From: a virus
Reading direction: 5' to 3' (one strand)
DNA: 39,345 nucleotides
Virus record (IMG/VR): IMGVR_UViG_3300033143_003062
Span: 1 to 39,345 of that record
In this document: positions 30,965 to 39,123 of the stretch, in pieces
Layout of the letters: every line of letters starts with the position of its first letter
Position numbering within the stretch: position 1 is the first letter of the stretch
Notes under the pieces: model-generated
Database searches by the model: none
What the model was told of the DNA's origin: nothing
The model's input: the letters and a program-made list of their open reading frames with translations, nothing else
Position numbers and translations under genes: made by a program

Positions 30965-31876
30965 ATGGGACAAATTAAAAATAGTGTAGTTCTTGAAAAA
31001 GCCTTACGCGGAATTTTTATGAAGTCATACGACAACGGGGAAAATCCTGCTGACGTTATGCCGATGATTATGGAAACAACTTCCACATCGAACAAAGAAA
31101 AATATGGTTGGCTTGGAAACGTTCCTGATTTATCAGAATGGAAAGATTCAAGAAAACTTTATGGCGTTTCAGATTACGATTATGAAATTCCTAATAAGTC
31201 ATACGAAGGAACTCTACAAGTAAATAGAGATGATATCGAAGATGACCAATTAGGTGGTATCAAAATTCGTATCGGAGATTTAGCTCGTAAAGCAAAAATC
31301 CATCCAAGAAAATTATTTTTCGAACTAATTTTAAATGGTGAAATCGGTCTTGCCTTTGATGGCCTTCCGTTTTATTCAGTATCTCATGCCTACAAAGGTG
31401 TTGCAGGTGTTCAAAGTAATTTAATTACTGGAACAAAAGCAGGCGCACTTCCAACGGCCGCTGAGCTTAGCGCTGACTTTATTAAAGTTAGAGCTGCAAT
31501 GAGAGCATTGACTGATGATACTAGTGCACCGTTTAACGAGGGAGAATTAAAACTTCACGTTATCGCGTCACCTGATCTTGAGGGTGTTCTTGATACTGTT
31601 TTTGGTGCTGATCTAATCAGTAACACTACAAATACATTAAAAGGAAAAGCAACTTACGCGACTACAGGTCGTTTAACTGGTGCTGACTGGTATGTTTTTG
31701 AAAACAGTGGAAACTTAAAAGCTGTTGTTAAACAATTGCGTCAAAACGTAAAGTTTGATGCTCTTGAAGCAACAAGTGAACAAGGCTTTATGAACAAACT
31801 GTACAAGTACGGTGTTGATTATAGAGTTGGTTTCGGTTACGGAATGTGGCAGAAATCTATGAAACTTAAATACTAA
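30965..31876 (+). CDS. Major capsid protein, Mu gpT-like
   Basis: The 303-residue HK97-fold protein resembles the Mu major head subunit: YGWLGNVPDLSEWKDSR, YEGTLQVNRDDIEDDQLG, then KLFFELILNGE and FDGLPFYSVSH. It has TATAGGGGGAACT before the ATG, a strong ribosome site fitting the most abundant virion protein. A strong terminator follows directly. It has no long N-terminal scaffold, consistent with a separate protease/scaffold gene. Confidence 0.93.
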   Translation: MGQIKNSVVLEKALRGIFMKSYDNGENPADVMPMIMETTSTSNKEKYGWLGNVPDLSEWKDSRKLYGVSDYDYEIPNKSYEGTLQVNRDDIEDDQLGGIKIRIGDLARKAKIHPRKLFFELILNGEIGLAFDGLPFYSVSHAYKGVAGVQSNLITGTKAGALPTAAELSADFIKVRAAMRALTDDTSAPFNEGELKLHVIASPDLEGVLDTVFGADLISNTTNTLKGKATYATTGRLTGADWYVFENSGNLKAVVKQLRQNVKFDALEATSEQGFMNKLYKYGVDYRVGFGYGMWQKSMKLKY

Positions 31877-31899
31877 TTTAGGTTGCCTGAGTCGGGCTT

Positions 31900-31941
31900 G
31901 AGGGCGTTGTTTTTTTGACATTGGCAACGCCCTCTTTTTTT
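31900..31941 (+). terminator. Rho-independent terminator after the major capsid gene
   Basis: GAGGGCGTTG (31900-31909) pairs perfectly with CAACGCCCTC (31925-31934), loop of 15 bases, followed by seven T. The T-tract runs into the GGAG ribosome site of the next gene, so readthrough transcripts are still translated. It probably sets capsid expression above the downstream genes. Confidence 0.92.
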
Positions 31942-31950
31942 GGAGCAAGT

Positions 31951-32169
31951 ATGAAAAAAGTTTTAAGATTGAAAGAAGTTCATCCCAACGGTTTTATGCA
32001 ACATGGGCGTTATGTAGTAACAAACAAACCAGTTGAATATAATCTTAATGAAGAAGAATTGAAGTTGCTTGAAACTAAAGGCCCACAACATTGGATTGAA
32101 GTTGTTGGAGTCATTGAAAAAGTAAAAGCTCCAGTAAAGAAAAAAATCATTAAGAAAAAAGAGAAGTAA
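31951..32169 (+). CDS. Small basic head/connector-region protein
   Basis: I start at ATG 31951 with GGAG upstream; any longer reading would run back through the terminator. The 72-residue protein has a small beta part (VHPNGFMQHGRYVV, NKPVEYNLNEEELKLLE) and a Lys-rich tail. The position just after the capsid gene suggests a virion role. Unknown family. Confidence 0.6.
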   Translation: MKKVLRLKEVHPNGFMQHGRYVVTNKPVEYNLNEEELKLLETKGPQHWIEVVGVIEKVKAPVKKKIIKKKEK

Positions 32170-32609
32170 TGAGTTTGATAGACGAACCTAGAGCGTGGTT
32201 TGTTGATACAGAGGGGCAGAAGCTTCTCACAAGACCAACGAACGATGCAAGTAACCCATTAAACGTAGTCGTCGTTAATGCTGCCGTCTCGGCGTTCATT
32301 GATGAATACAACGAAATAAATTCGGTGGCACAAGGTGTTTTGAGTACAATTGTAAGTTACACCGTTCCAGTTGCTAAGACTCTGTCTCTTGAGAAAGTTG
32401 AAGTTAGTGGAGAAAATATTGCAATTTTTGAAGTTTTGATTAACTCGATTACGAAGGGAAAAAGGCGAACGTACTGGGGAAAATTCAATTCAGATTTTGA
32501 ATTTAAAGGGTTTACAGTTGCAGCAGGTTTAACAGTTGAAGTGAAAGTCATTCATACACGAACAGTCGCGGCAAGTTTTAACGCCAATTTATTAGGAAGT
32601 TTAGCATGA
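32169..32609 (+). CDS. Beta-rich virion protein of unknown function
   Basis: The 146-residue protein overlaps its upstream neighbour (TAATG) and is almost all beta strand (VVVVNAAVSAFID, LSLEKVEVSGENIAIFEVLI). Residues 1-45 resemble an attachment segment (WFVDTEGQKLLTRPTND). The pattern fits a jelly-roll decoration or neck protein. The four genes from 32169 to 34369 all look beta-rich and may share ancestry. Confidence 0.55.
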   Translation: MSLIDEPRAWFVDTEGQKLLTRPTNDASNPLNVVVVNAAVSAFIDEYNEINSVAQGVLSTIVSYTVPVAKTLSLEKVEVSGENIAIFEVLINSITKGKRRTYWGKFNSDFEFKGFTVAAGLTVEVKVIHTRTVAASFNANLLGSLA

Positions 32610-32788
32610 GTATAGAAATAAAAAAAATAGAGCTATCTAAAAAAAGAGTTGAATTAGGTATAGACGAACTCGAGTTTAAAATAATTGAAAGGCTTGATGA
32701 CATCGAAAGATTGAAGCAAAATATAATTATAAGCAAAGAAAAAGTGGAAGAGATTCAAGAAAAAATAAATAACTTAAAAGGAGTTTAG
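32606..32788 (+). CDS. Short coiled-coil protein
   Basis: The 60-residue protein is one charged helix with regular Ile/Leu spacing (KKRVELGIDELEFKIIERLD, then DIERLKQNIII), probably a coiled coil. GGAAG precedes the ATG and it overlaps the upstream gene by four bases. No homologue recognised. Confidence 0.55.
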   Translation: MSIEIKKIELSKKRVELGIDELEFKIIERLDDIERLKQNIIISKEKVEEIQEKINNLKGV

Positions 32789-32790
32789 TT

Positions 32791-33339
32791 ATGTCAGATC
32801 AAAATACAAGTATGCCAGTCAGAAGTGAAGCAGACATTGACGAAAGACTACAGTCGAAGATTGTAGATTTTACAACGCCATCGCAAGGTATGGAAGTTGA
32901 TACTGACAACGATGCTCATGTAAAAGCTAAGCTTAGAGATGATTCAGGAGCTGCCTTTGGAACGATAGCAAATCCTATTGCGACAACTCTTACAAATTCA
33001 GTTCCTGGTGATGGCATTGTAGATTATGCCACAGCAGCAGCAGTCGCGAAGGATGCGACAACGACCCACACTTATGCAATTACGGCAGCAAAAACAGGCA
33101 AGGCCTTAAAGGTAAGTGTGTCAGGATCAGGAAAGCTAAAAGCTGAATTGAAGTACGGAGCAGCAGCGGCAACGGTTACAAAATGTGTTAAATTTAATTC
33201 AACGGCAAACCCAAATATTGAATTTGAAGTTCAAGCGGAAGTTTTGTTAGCGGCAACGGATGAAATAGAAGTTGTTATAACAAACAGAGATAATCAAGCG
33301 CAAGATCTTTATAGTACAATTCAGGTGACTGAATTTTAA
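32791..33339 (+). CDS. Beta-sandwich virion protein
   Basis: The 182-residue protein has AAAAGGAG before the ATG. After a polar N-terminus it is Ala/Thr-rich with strands (ALKVSVSGSGKLKAELKYG, IEFEVQAEVLLA, EIEVVITNRDNQ) typical of a beta sandwich or Ig-like decoration domain. It may be displayed on head or tail. Not assigned to a family. Confidence 0.5.
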   Translation: MSDQNTSMPVRSEADIDERLQSKIVDFTTPSQGMEVDTDNDAHVKAKLRDDSGAAFGTIANPIATTLTNSVPGDGIVDYATAAAVAKDATTTHTYAITAAKTGKALKVSVSGSGKLKAELKYGAAAATVTKCVKFNSTANPNIEFEVQAEVLLAATDEIEVVITNRDNQAQDLYSTIQVTEF

Positions 33340-33959
33340 TGAGCGATATAACTGAGTCACAACAAAGTGAAGTAACAAGGATAACCGGCGGTGATGAAGC
33401 ATACACCGCCGATGTCATTGAAGAAGACGGGGCTAAAAAGCTTTTAGTCAAGTCTTCTATAGTGCCTCAAGTCTTAGGTAATCGATTCACTTATTTTGCA
33501 GAAAATTTAGGTAGTCGTGATCTTAACATAGACGGTTCTGTGACACCTGTAGAGTTTATTATTAATGCTGACGTCGTGGGCGATCTCGTAGTTAATTCTT
33601 TAATCTTCGAGGCATTCGCGGGCGGTATTAAAATCGATAAATTCTTAAGTCTAAATGCATCGTTGACTAACGGTATTTTAATCGAAGTCAAATCTAGCGA
33701 TACTGTATTCCAATTCGAGCCTATTAAAAATACTATTGAATTCGATTCACTTTTTGCTAACGGGGCGGGTCGGTCGTATGAAATTGTAGACGCTTCAGGA
33801 AATGACTCTATGGTCGCTAGGTTTGGACCTCAAAGCCCTTTCTTAATAAAAAAGCAAGGAAGTTTCGTAATAGACGACTACATTAAAGTTATCATAAGAG
33901 ACGATATCGATTCGGTTAACAGTCTTAGATTTTTAGCAGAAGGGAGTGTAGACACATGA
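33339..33959 (+). CDS. Beta-rich virion protein
   Basis: The 206-residue protein starts at the last base of the previous stop (TAATG). It has two beta regions, the first with EDGAKKLLVKSSIVPQ and FTYFAEN, and the second FVIDDYIKVIIRDDI. The segment order resembles the 33956 gene in having strand-rich halves around a polar loop. Virion or neck protein by context; no motif found. Confidence 0.5.
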   Translation: MSDITESQQSEVTRITGGDEAYTADVIEEDGAKKLLVKSSIVPQVLGNRFTYFAENLGSRDLNIDGSVTPVEFIINADVVGDLVVNSLIFEAFAGGIKIDKFLSLNASLTNGILIEVKSSDTVFQFEPIKNTIEFDSLFANGAGRSYEIVDASGNDSMVARFGPQSPFLIKKQGSFVIDDYIKVIIRDDIDSVNSLRFLAEGSVDT

Positions 33960-34369
33960 GTACAATTCCAAGAATAACTTCGGTCTATAAAATTTACTCC
34001 GACTTCGTTAAAGTAGATTTACCAAAAAGCAGTGATGCTTTTACTGAGATAGTTTCCATTACAGACTTCGGTGTTTTATATAGTGCAGGCCTAAATTTTA
34101 ACAATCGAAATATTATTCTACGGTGCGAAGTAGACACCACTGAGATTTTCGAGGTAAATATTAATGCCATATACGATATGCTGTCTCAGAATGATACGCC
34201 AACCAATACAAGTATGGTAATGGGTTTCGAAGATTCAAGAGATTTATTTACGTTTAAACCTAGCTCGCCGCTAATGTTTAGAAGTAGTATCAAATTTTTT
34301 GCCAAAGCATCAACTAATTCTACTAGCAGAGACTTTGAGAGCGCCTTAATAGAATATACGAGGGAATAA
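33956..34369 (+). CDS. Beta-rich virion protein
   Basis: The 137-residue protein overlaps its neighbour by four bases and has AGAAGGGAG as ribosome site. The sequence has many strands (NRNIILRCEVDTTEIFEVNI) and a C-terminal SSIKFFAKASTN stretch like the end of the preceding protein, so the two may be paralogues. Unknown function. Confidence 0.5.
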   Translation: MSTIPRITSVYKIYSDFVKVDLPKSSDAFTEIVSITDFGVLYSAGLNFNNRNIILRCEVDTTEIFEVNINAIYDMLSQNDTPTNTSMVMGFEDSRDLFTFKPSSPLMFRSSIKFFAKASTNSTSRDFESALIEYTRE

Positions 34370-34998
34370 TGATAACTATAAAGCTAGAATACGATGATTG
34401 GAAAACTAATGTTGATAATAAAAGTTTAGATCATTTCTGTTATATGCAAAACGGTAGATATGAGATTATCGGCGTTGATGGTCAGATTATATTTGCTCAT
34501 AGATTAGATCAAGACGATGAAATGCACTACATGGCAAACTACATGCCGACGTCTAACATGAAAATGGGAAACTATTATTCAAGAGAACCTTTTGCGACCA
34601 AAGTTCTTAAAGATGGTTCAAAATTATTCAGAAGAAAGCACGGGGTTAAAACTACAATCGCTGCCAACGCCGAGGAAGATATAATATTTACCGTTCCTTA
34701 TTCACAGGCAAAAATAAATAAACTAGAAGTAATCGACGCAAATGCGCTAGACAGAATAGATCTATTGGTAAAATCGCCAATAGACGTTCCAACGGCTACG
34801 GCATACGGAATGCCTGCTGATTACTTATTGAATCAGTTCGGGTTCGATGTTGTTGTCTCTTCATTGCTGTATTCTGATAAGTCAGATTATGATGCAGATG
34901 TTTATTATGGAATGCAAATTATAGCAAGATATAAAAACGATACGAACGAAGCCAAAGATGTTGGATTGAATTTAATTTATCATGAGGTTGTTGCATGA
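34369..34998 (+). CDS. Hypothetical virion protein
   Basis: The 209-residue protein has GAGGGA before the ATG and overlaps both neighbours. It opens with a domain rich in Asp and aromatic residues (FCYMQNGRYEIIGVDGQII), followed by strands typical of a receptor-binding or neck protein. No catalytic residues stand out. It precedes the permuted NlpC/P60 gene and may form a unit with it. Confidence 0.5.
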   Translation: MITIKLEYDDWKTNVDNKSLDHFCYMQNGRYEIIGVDGQIIFAHRLDQDDEMHYMANYMPTSNMKMGNYYSREPFATKVLKDGSKLFRRKHGVKTTIAANAEEDIIFTVPYSQAKINKLEVIDANALDRIDLLVKSPIDVPTATAYGMPADYLLNQFGFDVVVSSLLYSDKSDYDADVYYGMQIIARYKNDTNEAKDVGLNLIYHEVVA

Positions 34999-35585
34999 AT
35001 AAGATTTACAACTTTATTTTAAAGGCATTTAAGCCAGTCCTGGAATTTATAAGTGGAAAACACGCACCATATACGCATAAAAAAATAACAGGGAAGCAAT
35101 ACTACCAATGGCGAGATAAAATCTCAGTAGGGACGGTCATCCTAACGACAACCAGGGGAGAGCTTACAAATATATTTAACCCTGTCAAAATAAAGCATTC
35201 TGGAATTTATGTTGGGAAAATTTTAAATGATGATATTTGTTATATAGCAGAATCAACAAGAAATGGAGTCATATTGACTGATCTTGTTACATTTTTAACA
35301 ACAAAAGATATCGCTATCGGGTGCAAGCCTAAGTTTATAGTTACAGATAATCAAAAATTTGGAATACAGGAAAAAGCATTGAACTACATAGGTAAAAAAT
35401 ACGACTATTATTTTGAAAAAAATAAAGATGAAATGTATTGTTTTGAATTATGTTTTCATTGCTTAGGAAATGCTCATTTAAAATCAAGAGAAATAGTAAA
35501 AGGCAAATGTATTTTTGATCATAATACTTTTCTAGATGACTTACATTTTAATATAATATTCGACTCAAGGAGCGAGAATGGATAG
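34995..35585 (+). CDS. YiiX-like permuted NlpC/P60 (papain-like) hydrolase
   Basis: The 196-residue protein has the circularly permuted order: the His comes first, in IKHSGIYVGK (His68), then a strand with YIAESTRNGV, then NYIGKKYDYYFEKN, and the Cys comes later in EMYCFELCF (Cys ~149). That is the layout of YiiX-type papain-like enzymes that cut peptide or amide bonds. The order His, Glu/Asn, Cys is conserved. Unlike the lysis-cassette enzyme it sits among virion genes, so it may be carried in the particle to open the wall at entry. No signal peptide. Confidence 0.75.
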   Translation: MNKIYNFILKAFKPVLEFISGKHAPYTHKKITGKQYYQWRDKISVGTVILTTTRGELTNIFNPVKIKHSGIYVGKILNDDICYIAESTRNGVILTDLVTFLTTKDIAIGCKPKFIVTDNQKFGIQEKALNYIGKKYDYYFEKNKDEMYCFELCFHCLGNAHLKSREIVKGKCIFDHNTFLDDLHFNIIFDSRSENG

Positions 35586-35814
35586 CCAGACATTAGGTCT
35601 AATACTAACTGTAATCGGAGTCTTCGTGACAGTAGGGTTATCAATCAACGCTTTTTTTTTGCGCGGCATATTCGTGGATCTAAACGATTTAAGAGTGAGA
35701 TTTGCAGAAATTGCAACAAATGGAAAAAATACTGCGAGACGAATAGACAATATTGAAAACAATATGAAAGAAGTTTTTTCAAGACTTAATAATGCTGAAA
35801 AAAGGATTAAATAA
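35578..35814 (+). CDS. Single-pass membrane protein with coiled-coil tail
   Basis: The 78-residue protein has an N-terminal membrane helix (LILTVIGVFVTVGLSINAFF, ~8-27), then a charged coiled coil (~32-78). CAAGGAG precedes the ATG and it overlaps the permuted hydrolase gene by eight bases. The layout is like small holin or XhlA-type lysis proteins, so a second lysis or entry pair with the hydrolase is possible. Confidence 0.6.
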   Translation: MDSQTLGLILTVIGVFVTVGLSINAFFLRGIFVDLNDLRVRFAEIATNGKNTARRIDNIENNMKEVFSRLNNAEKRIK

Positions 35815-36305
35815 TGGGTGTATATACTGACGTTACGAAAGTTAAATCATTATTCAGAAGAATTAAGATTGAAGCTGATACAGGAACGGAATCAACCAAC
35901 ACGGTTATCACGACAGAAGAAGTCGATGAGTTTATCCTTGAGCAAGAGGCAATTGTAAGCGCAAGGCTTAGTTCGTGCTATAACATGACAACAGTTGGAA
36001 CTGAATCTATTAAAATTATAGGTGTTGTTGTAAAATATAAAGTCGCATCTGTCATTCAAAACATAATGGCGTTAACAACAACGAATAGTCACAAAACCGA
36101 GCAAGTCGTGACGAGTGACTGGGCAGCAATGGCCATTGAGATGCTTGATAAAATATGCCCACCGGAAGAATGTGGAGAATGCGTAAAAGAACCAATAATG
36201 CCACTGCCTGACACGCCTTTAAAATCAAGGTCACCAGAATCGCAAGCAATAATGAAATCAAATACAAGTACACCAGTATTTAAAAAGGATACTCCTAATT
36301 GGTAG
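35814..36305 (+). CDS. Head-tail connector (gp36/DUF1320-like)
   Basis: The 163-residue protein starts at the last base of the previous stop (TAATG). The N-terminal two thirds are helical, with TTEEVDEFILEQEAIVSARL and a VKYKVASVIQNIM helix, fitting the small helical connectors that bind the portal in Mu-like phages. The C-terminal tail is Pro/Ser-rich and disordered, with CPPEECGEC. Assignment rests on pattern and gene order. Confidence 0.6.
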   Translation: MGVYTDVTKVKSLFRRIKIEADTGTESTNTVITTEEVDEFILEQEAIVSARLSSCYNMTTVGTESIKIIGVVVKYKVASVIQNIMALTTTNSHKTEQVVTSDWAAMAIEMLDKICPPEECGECVKEPIMPLPDTPLKSRSPESQAIMKSNTSTPVFKKDTPNW

Positions 36306-36883
36306 CGCAAAAAGCATCGTTTAACACGAGTTATATTGTAGAAAACGATAAAGCATTTCTTGAAGGAATAGATAGACTTGCACGCGCAACTTCTGATTTT
36401 AGAATACCGTTTGGACTTATTTCCAAAGAATTTTTTCAGGGAAATAAAAAGATTTTCTCACTAAAAGGACCGGGACAATATCCCCCTCTTGGCGGGCTTA
36501 AGCCTAAAGAAAATGTAAGGTTTGAAGGAGAAACAGTAAGCAAAAGAAAAAAAGCCGAAACGCTAAAAACAAGGGAGGTAGGTTTCGCTTATCCTTTACT
36601 TAAAAGAACTGGGCGTCTTGAATCATCTCTAACTGGCGGCAATAGTCCTGAAGCAGTAAATGTCATAACTAAAAAAGCGTTGCTTTTAGGAACTACAGTT
36701 GATTATGCCATTTATCATCAATCTGACGAATCAAGGAAAAAGATACCATTAAGAAAACCTGTTTTTATATCAGGGCCACCATTGGAACAAGGCAAAGCAG
36801 ATCGATCAAGCGGAAGAAAACAAGCGTGGCTTAATATAATGAATCAATATGTTATCGACAATTTAGATAGGTTGAAAAAATGA
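36299..36883 (+). CDS. Phage virion morphogenesis / tail completion protein (Mu gpG-like)
   Basis: The 194-residue protein starts with TTG 36299, eight bases after AAGGA. It has the family core PLLKRTGRLESSLTGG (~99-114), followed by LLLGTTVDYAIYHQSDE (~129-145) and the IPLRKPVFISG segment (~150-160). These mark virion morphogenesis (gpG/HK97 gp10-like) proteins that complete tail-to-head joining. It overlaps the connector gene by seven bases. Confidence 0.85.
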   Translation: MVAQKASFNTSYIVENDKAFLEGIDRLARATSDFRIPFGLISKEFFQGNKKIFSLKGPGQYPPLGGLKPKENVRFEGETVSKRKKAETLKTREVGFAYPLLKRTGRLESSLTGGNSPEAVNVITKKALLLGTTVDYAIYHQSDESRKKIPLRKPVFISGPPLEQGKADRSSGRKQAWLNIMNQYVIDNLDRLKK

Positions 36884-37371
36884 CAAGAAGAATATTTGAC
36901 ACAGAATGCTTATTGAAATCGATATTGGATACCGTGAAGACGAATCTCAATAGCGAGATATTATTAATCGACACTGAAAAAGCTGATTACGTGCTTGATC
37001 CAATTAGCGATGAAGCATGGTATTTTCAACAGCTAGGAGAAGAGGTCTTTTCCTATCAAAATTTTGTAGTATGGGGAACGTACGGCAACCCCGACAACTT
37101 CGATACTGTACATGGAAATGCAATCAAGCAAATTGAAATATTTTTTGAAGTCGTTTTAGCAGACGACGGAAGCGCGGAAAATGAAAACATACATTATAAG
37201 ATGTTAAGATATACAAGAGCACTTGAATCAGCAGTCAATAAAAACTTTATGAAAATATGGAGTGGACTAAAGGTTAAGGTGACAAACTTGACTCCTACAA
37301 TTTTCGATATATCAAATCGTCAATACAGGAGTGCTGGAATAAAGGTCGTAGCGGCAATTTCGACCAACTAG
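36880..37371 (+). CDS. Tail terminator-like protein
   Basis: The 163-residue protein overlaps the previous gene by ATGA. It has a mixed alpha/beta layout (helix CLLKSILDTVKTNL, strand IEIFFEVVLADDG, helix KMLRYTRALESAVNKNF, strand VKVTNLTPTIFDI) and a final strand KVVAAIST, as in tail terminator proteins that cap the tube. Position between tail completion and tail tube genes agrees. Confidence 0.65.
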   Translation: MTRRIFDTECLLKSILDTVKTNLNSEILLIDTEKADYVLDPISDEAWYFQQLGEEVFSYQNFVVWGTYGNPDNFDTVHGNAIKQIEIFFEVVLADDGSAENENIHYKMLRYTRALESAVNKNFMKIWSGLKVKVTNLTPTIFDISNRQYRSAGIKVVAAISTN

Positions 37372-37387
37372 TTATAAAGGAGCGGCA

Positions 37388-37552
37388 ATGGAAGACGAAA
37401 AAAAACAAACCAAGAAGGTTTCAAAAAAACTAATTGCAAAAAAAAATCACGAGATTCATTTCAATGAGCATCATATAGTGATTAAAAAAGGCGAGGAAGT
37501 AAAAGTTCCTAAAATGTTTATTGAAACACTCAAGGTTGAACAAGTAATTTAA
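37388..37552 (+). CDS. 54-residue Lys-rich protein
   Basis: AAAGGAG lies five bases before the ATG. The product has a Lys-rich N-terminus and a small beta part (HEIHFNEHHIVIKKGEEVKV). It lies between terminator-like and tail-tube genes in an otherwise unexplained 190-base gap. The general shape resembles the small basic protein at 31951. Function unknown. Confidence 0.6.
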   Translation: MEDEKKQTKKVSKKLIAKKNHEIHFNEHHIVIKKGEEVKVPKMFIETLKVEQVI

Positions 37553-37565
37553 CTAAGAGGTAACA

Positions 37566-38465
37566 ATGAGTTTATCAGAAAACTTTATGGCATTTGGGAT
37601 ACATTCCCTAGTTCCATATCAAAGAGCTGACCGACTACCATACGGGATTTTCAACGTTCTTGCAGGCGGAACTATTTCGCTTTCTGCTGAATTTGAAGAT
37701 CTATTTGGTGGGTCAAATTCTTATGCATGGGCATCGGAAGCAAAAACAATTAGTGCCGAATTTAGCGCGTCAGTTAAATCAATGCCTGATTTTTTATTCG
37801 AGCTTTATTTAGGTGCAGAAGTTTCAACAACTGCAGCAAGTACAACTGGAACGGTTGACGGTTTTGCAAATTTTAAAGGTGTATCCGTTTTTGATGCATC
37901 AACAGGGATTGCAACGGCAACAGTAAAAACGGGTTCGGAGGCTGATTTAAAACTAGGTCAGTATATAATCGTCCCAGTTACTGCAACTACAGTTGATGTT
38001 TATTTAACAACAAATATTGAGTTCTCAAATGGGAATGATTTAGATTACGTTAATGATGCATTAAAAATAACTGTAACTCCGTTAACAATTGTAGCGGCAA
38101 CAGCAGTTGAAATTCCTAACACAGGAGTTGAACTAACTGGCGGTGCCGGCGTAATTGCAATGGTTGTTGGTGAGACTGCTTTCTTTAAAGCAGCAGCGGC
38201 GCATGAAGGTATTACTGAAATTTCCATAGGGAAAACAGGTTCAGTATTTCCTGAGCATGGTATCGTTGCAATGGCAGCAAAAAGAAGTAATGGAGATATG
38301 CTAGAAATAGATATCCATAAAGCAGTGGGTGGTGGTTTTCCAATCGCCTTAGAGGAAACTGTTTTCAGTATTCCTGAATTAACTATTAAACTGTTGTTTG
38401 ATACTTGCACAGGCAAGATAGCGACAATTAGAAAAGTTAAAGGTGCTCTTGGGGCTTGTCCTTAA
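37566..38465 (+). CDS. Major tail tube protein
   Basis: The 299-residue protein has GAGGT before its ATG. The N-terminal segment FNVLAGGTISLSAEFEDLFGGS and the SYAWASEAKTISAEFSASVKSMPDFLF stretch (split by a turn) match tail tube proteins of siphophages. A central Ala/Thr-rich beta insertion (residues ~85-190) may be an Ig-like surface domain. The end FSIPELTIKLLFDTCTGKI returns to the tube fold. It precedes the tail chaperone gene and is followed by its own terminator. Confidence 0.8.
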   Translation: MSLSENFMAFGIHSLVPYQRADRLPYGIFNVLAGGTISLSAEFEDLFGGSNSYAWASEAKTISAEFSASVKSMPDFLFELYLGAEVSTTAASTTGTVDGFANFKGVSVFDASTGIATATVKTGSEADLKLGQYIIVPVTATTVDVYLTTNIEFSNGNDLDYVNDALKITVTPLTIVAATAVEIPNTGVELTGGAGVIAMVVGETAFFKAAAAHEGITEISIGKTGSVFPEHGIVAMAAKRSNGDMLEIDIHKAVGGGFPIALEETVFSIPELTIKLLFDTCTGKIATIRKVKGALGACP

Positions 38466-38667
38466 TAGAATCATCGGAGGGGTTTAAAAGCCCCTCTTTT
38501 TCTTCGCCTACGTCAGCTATATAATTAAATGCTACATGCCTTACAAACGAACTTATAGAATCTTTGCAATACAACTTTGCCTTAATCCTGATTTCGTTAA
38601 ATTCTTCTTCGGTCAATCTTACAGAAATCTTTCGAGAACGATATTTTTTCTTTTCTTTTATCAACAT
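38437..38667 (-). CDS. Ribbon-helix-helix protein, antisense over the tail tube 3' end
   Basis: The 76-residue protein has a basic N-terminus and a ribbon-helix-helix core: SRKISVRLTEEEFNEIRIKA (~11-30), then SSFVRHVAF (~39-47). Such proteins bind DNA as dimers through the ribbon (repressors, plasmid mobilisation accessories). Its 3' end overlaps the tail tube gene by 29 bases and it contains the plus-strand terminator in its code. A possible promoter is TTACAT-18-TACTAT in the gap before the chaperone. With the histone-like gene it is the only minus-strand gene I support. Confidence 0.65.
   Translation of the reverse strand: MLIKEKKKYRSRKISVRLTEEEFNEIRIKAKLYCKDSISSFVRHVAFNYIADVGEEKEGLLNPSDDSIKDKPQEHL
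38477..38501 (+). terminator. Rho-independent terminator after the tail tube gene
   Basis: GAGGGG (38477-38482) and CCCCTC (38491-38496) form a GC-rich 6-bp stem with an 8-base loop, followed by five T. It lies 12 bases after the tail tube stop and inside the antisense gene. It probably limits transcription from the abundant tail tube into the chaperone. Confidence 0.8.
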
Positions 38668-38751
38668 TAAACGAAACCATTTGTTTTGTCGGACAGAATA
38701 ATAGTAGCATGTGAAATATAAAATATGTAATAGTTTAATAAAGGAGAAAAA

Positions 38752-39123
38752 ATGAAAGAAAATTCAATGTCAAAATTTAATCCAGCGCTAAGGCAATTCG
38801 AGATAAGCGGGAAAAGATACCGACTAAAAAAATTTAGTATCGCTGCACAAGTATGGATTACAAGTGAATTTTCTACAGAAGGTAAGTATGACGGGTTTGA
38901 TTTATTCGTTCAAGGCCTAACCAATAACAATGCGGCGATGATATCAAAAGCTTGTTATTTTTTATTGGAAGACAAGAGTGATTTTCCAACTTGGGAAAGT
39001 TTCACTGACGCTATGAAAGATACTTATTCTATTCTTAGTATTTTGCTTCCGCCATTATCGCAATCAATTGAAGATTCAAGACCTGATATTGATGAGGATG
39101 ACGCCGAACTAAAAAAGTCTTAA
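38752..39123 (+). CDS. Tail assembly chaperone, short form (gpG-like)
   Basis: The 123-residue protein has AAAGGAG before the ATG. It starts with a small beta part (NPALRQFEISGKRYRLKKF), then a helical body (AAQVWITSEFS, MISKACYFLLEDK) and an acidic end (DIDEDDAELKKS). Gene order (tail tube, chaperone, tape measure) and the slip site at its end identify it. It coats the tape measure before tail polymerisation. The zero-frame product ends at TAA 39121-39123. Confidence 0.8.
   Translation: MKENSMSKFNPALRQFEISGKRYRLKKFSIAAQVWITSEFSTEGKYDGFDLFVQGLTNNNAAMISKACYFLLEDKSDFPTWESFTDAMKDTYSILSILLPPLSQSIEDSRPDIDEDDAELKKS
39111..39117 (+). promoter_or_regulatory. A_AAA_AAG -1 ribosomal frameshift site
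   Basis: In the chaperone frame the codons CTA AAA AAG TCT TAA contain A_AAA_AAG, the heptamer used in E. coli dnaX. A -1 slip at 39117 gives GTC TTA AGC and stays open across the circular join to base 203. GGGGA (39126-39130) could pair with TCCC about 30 bases downstream as a weak stimulator. Confidence 0.85.
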
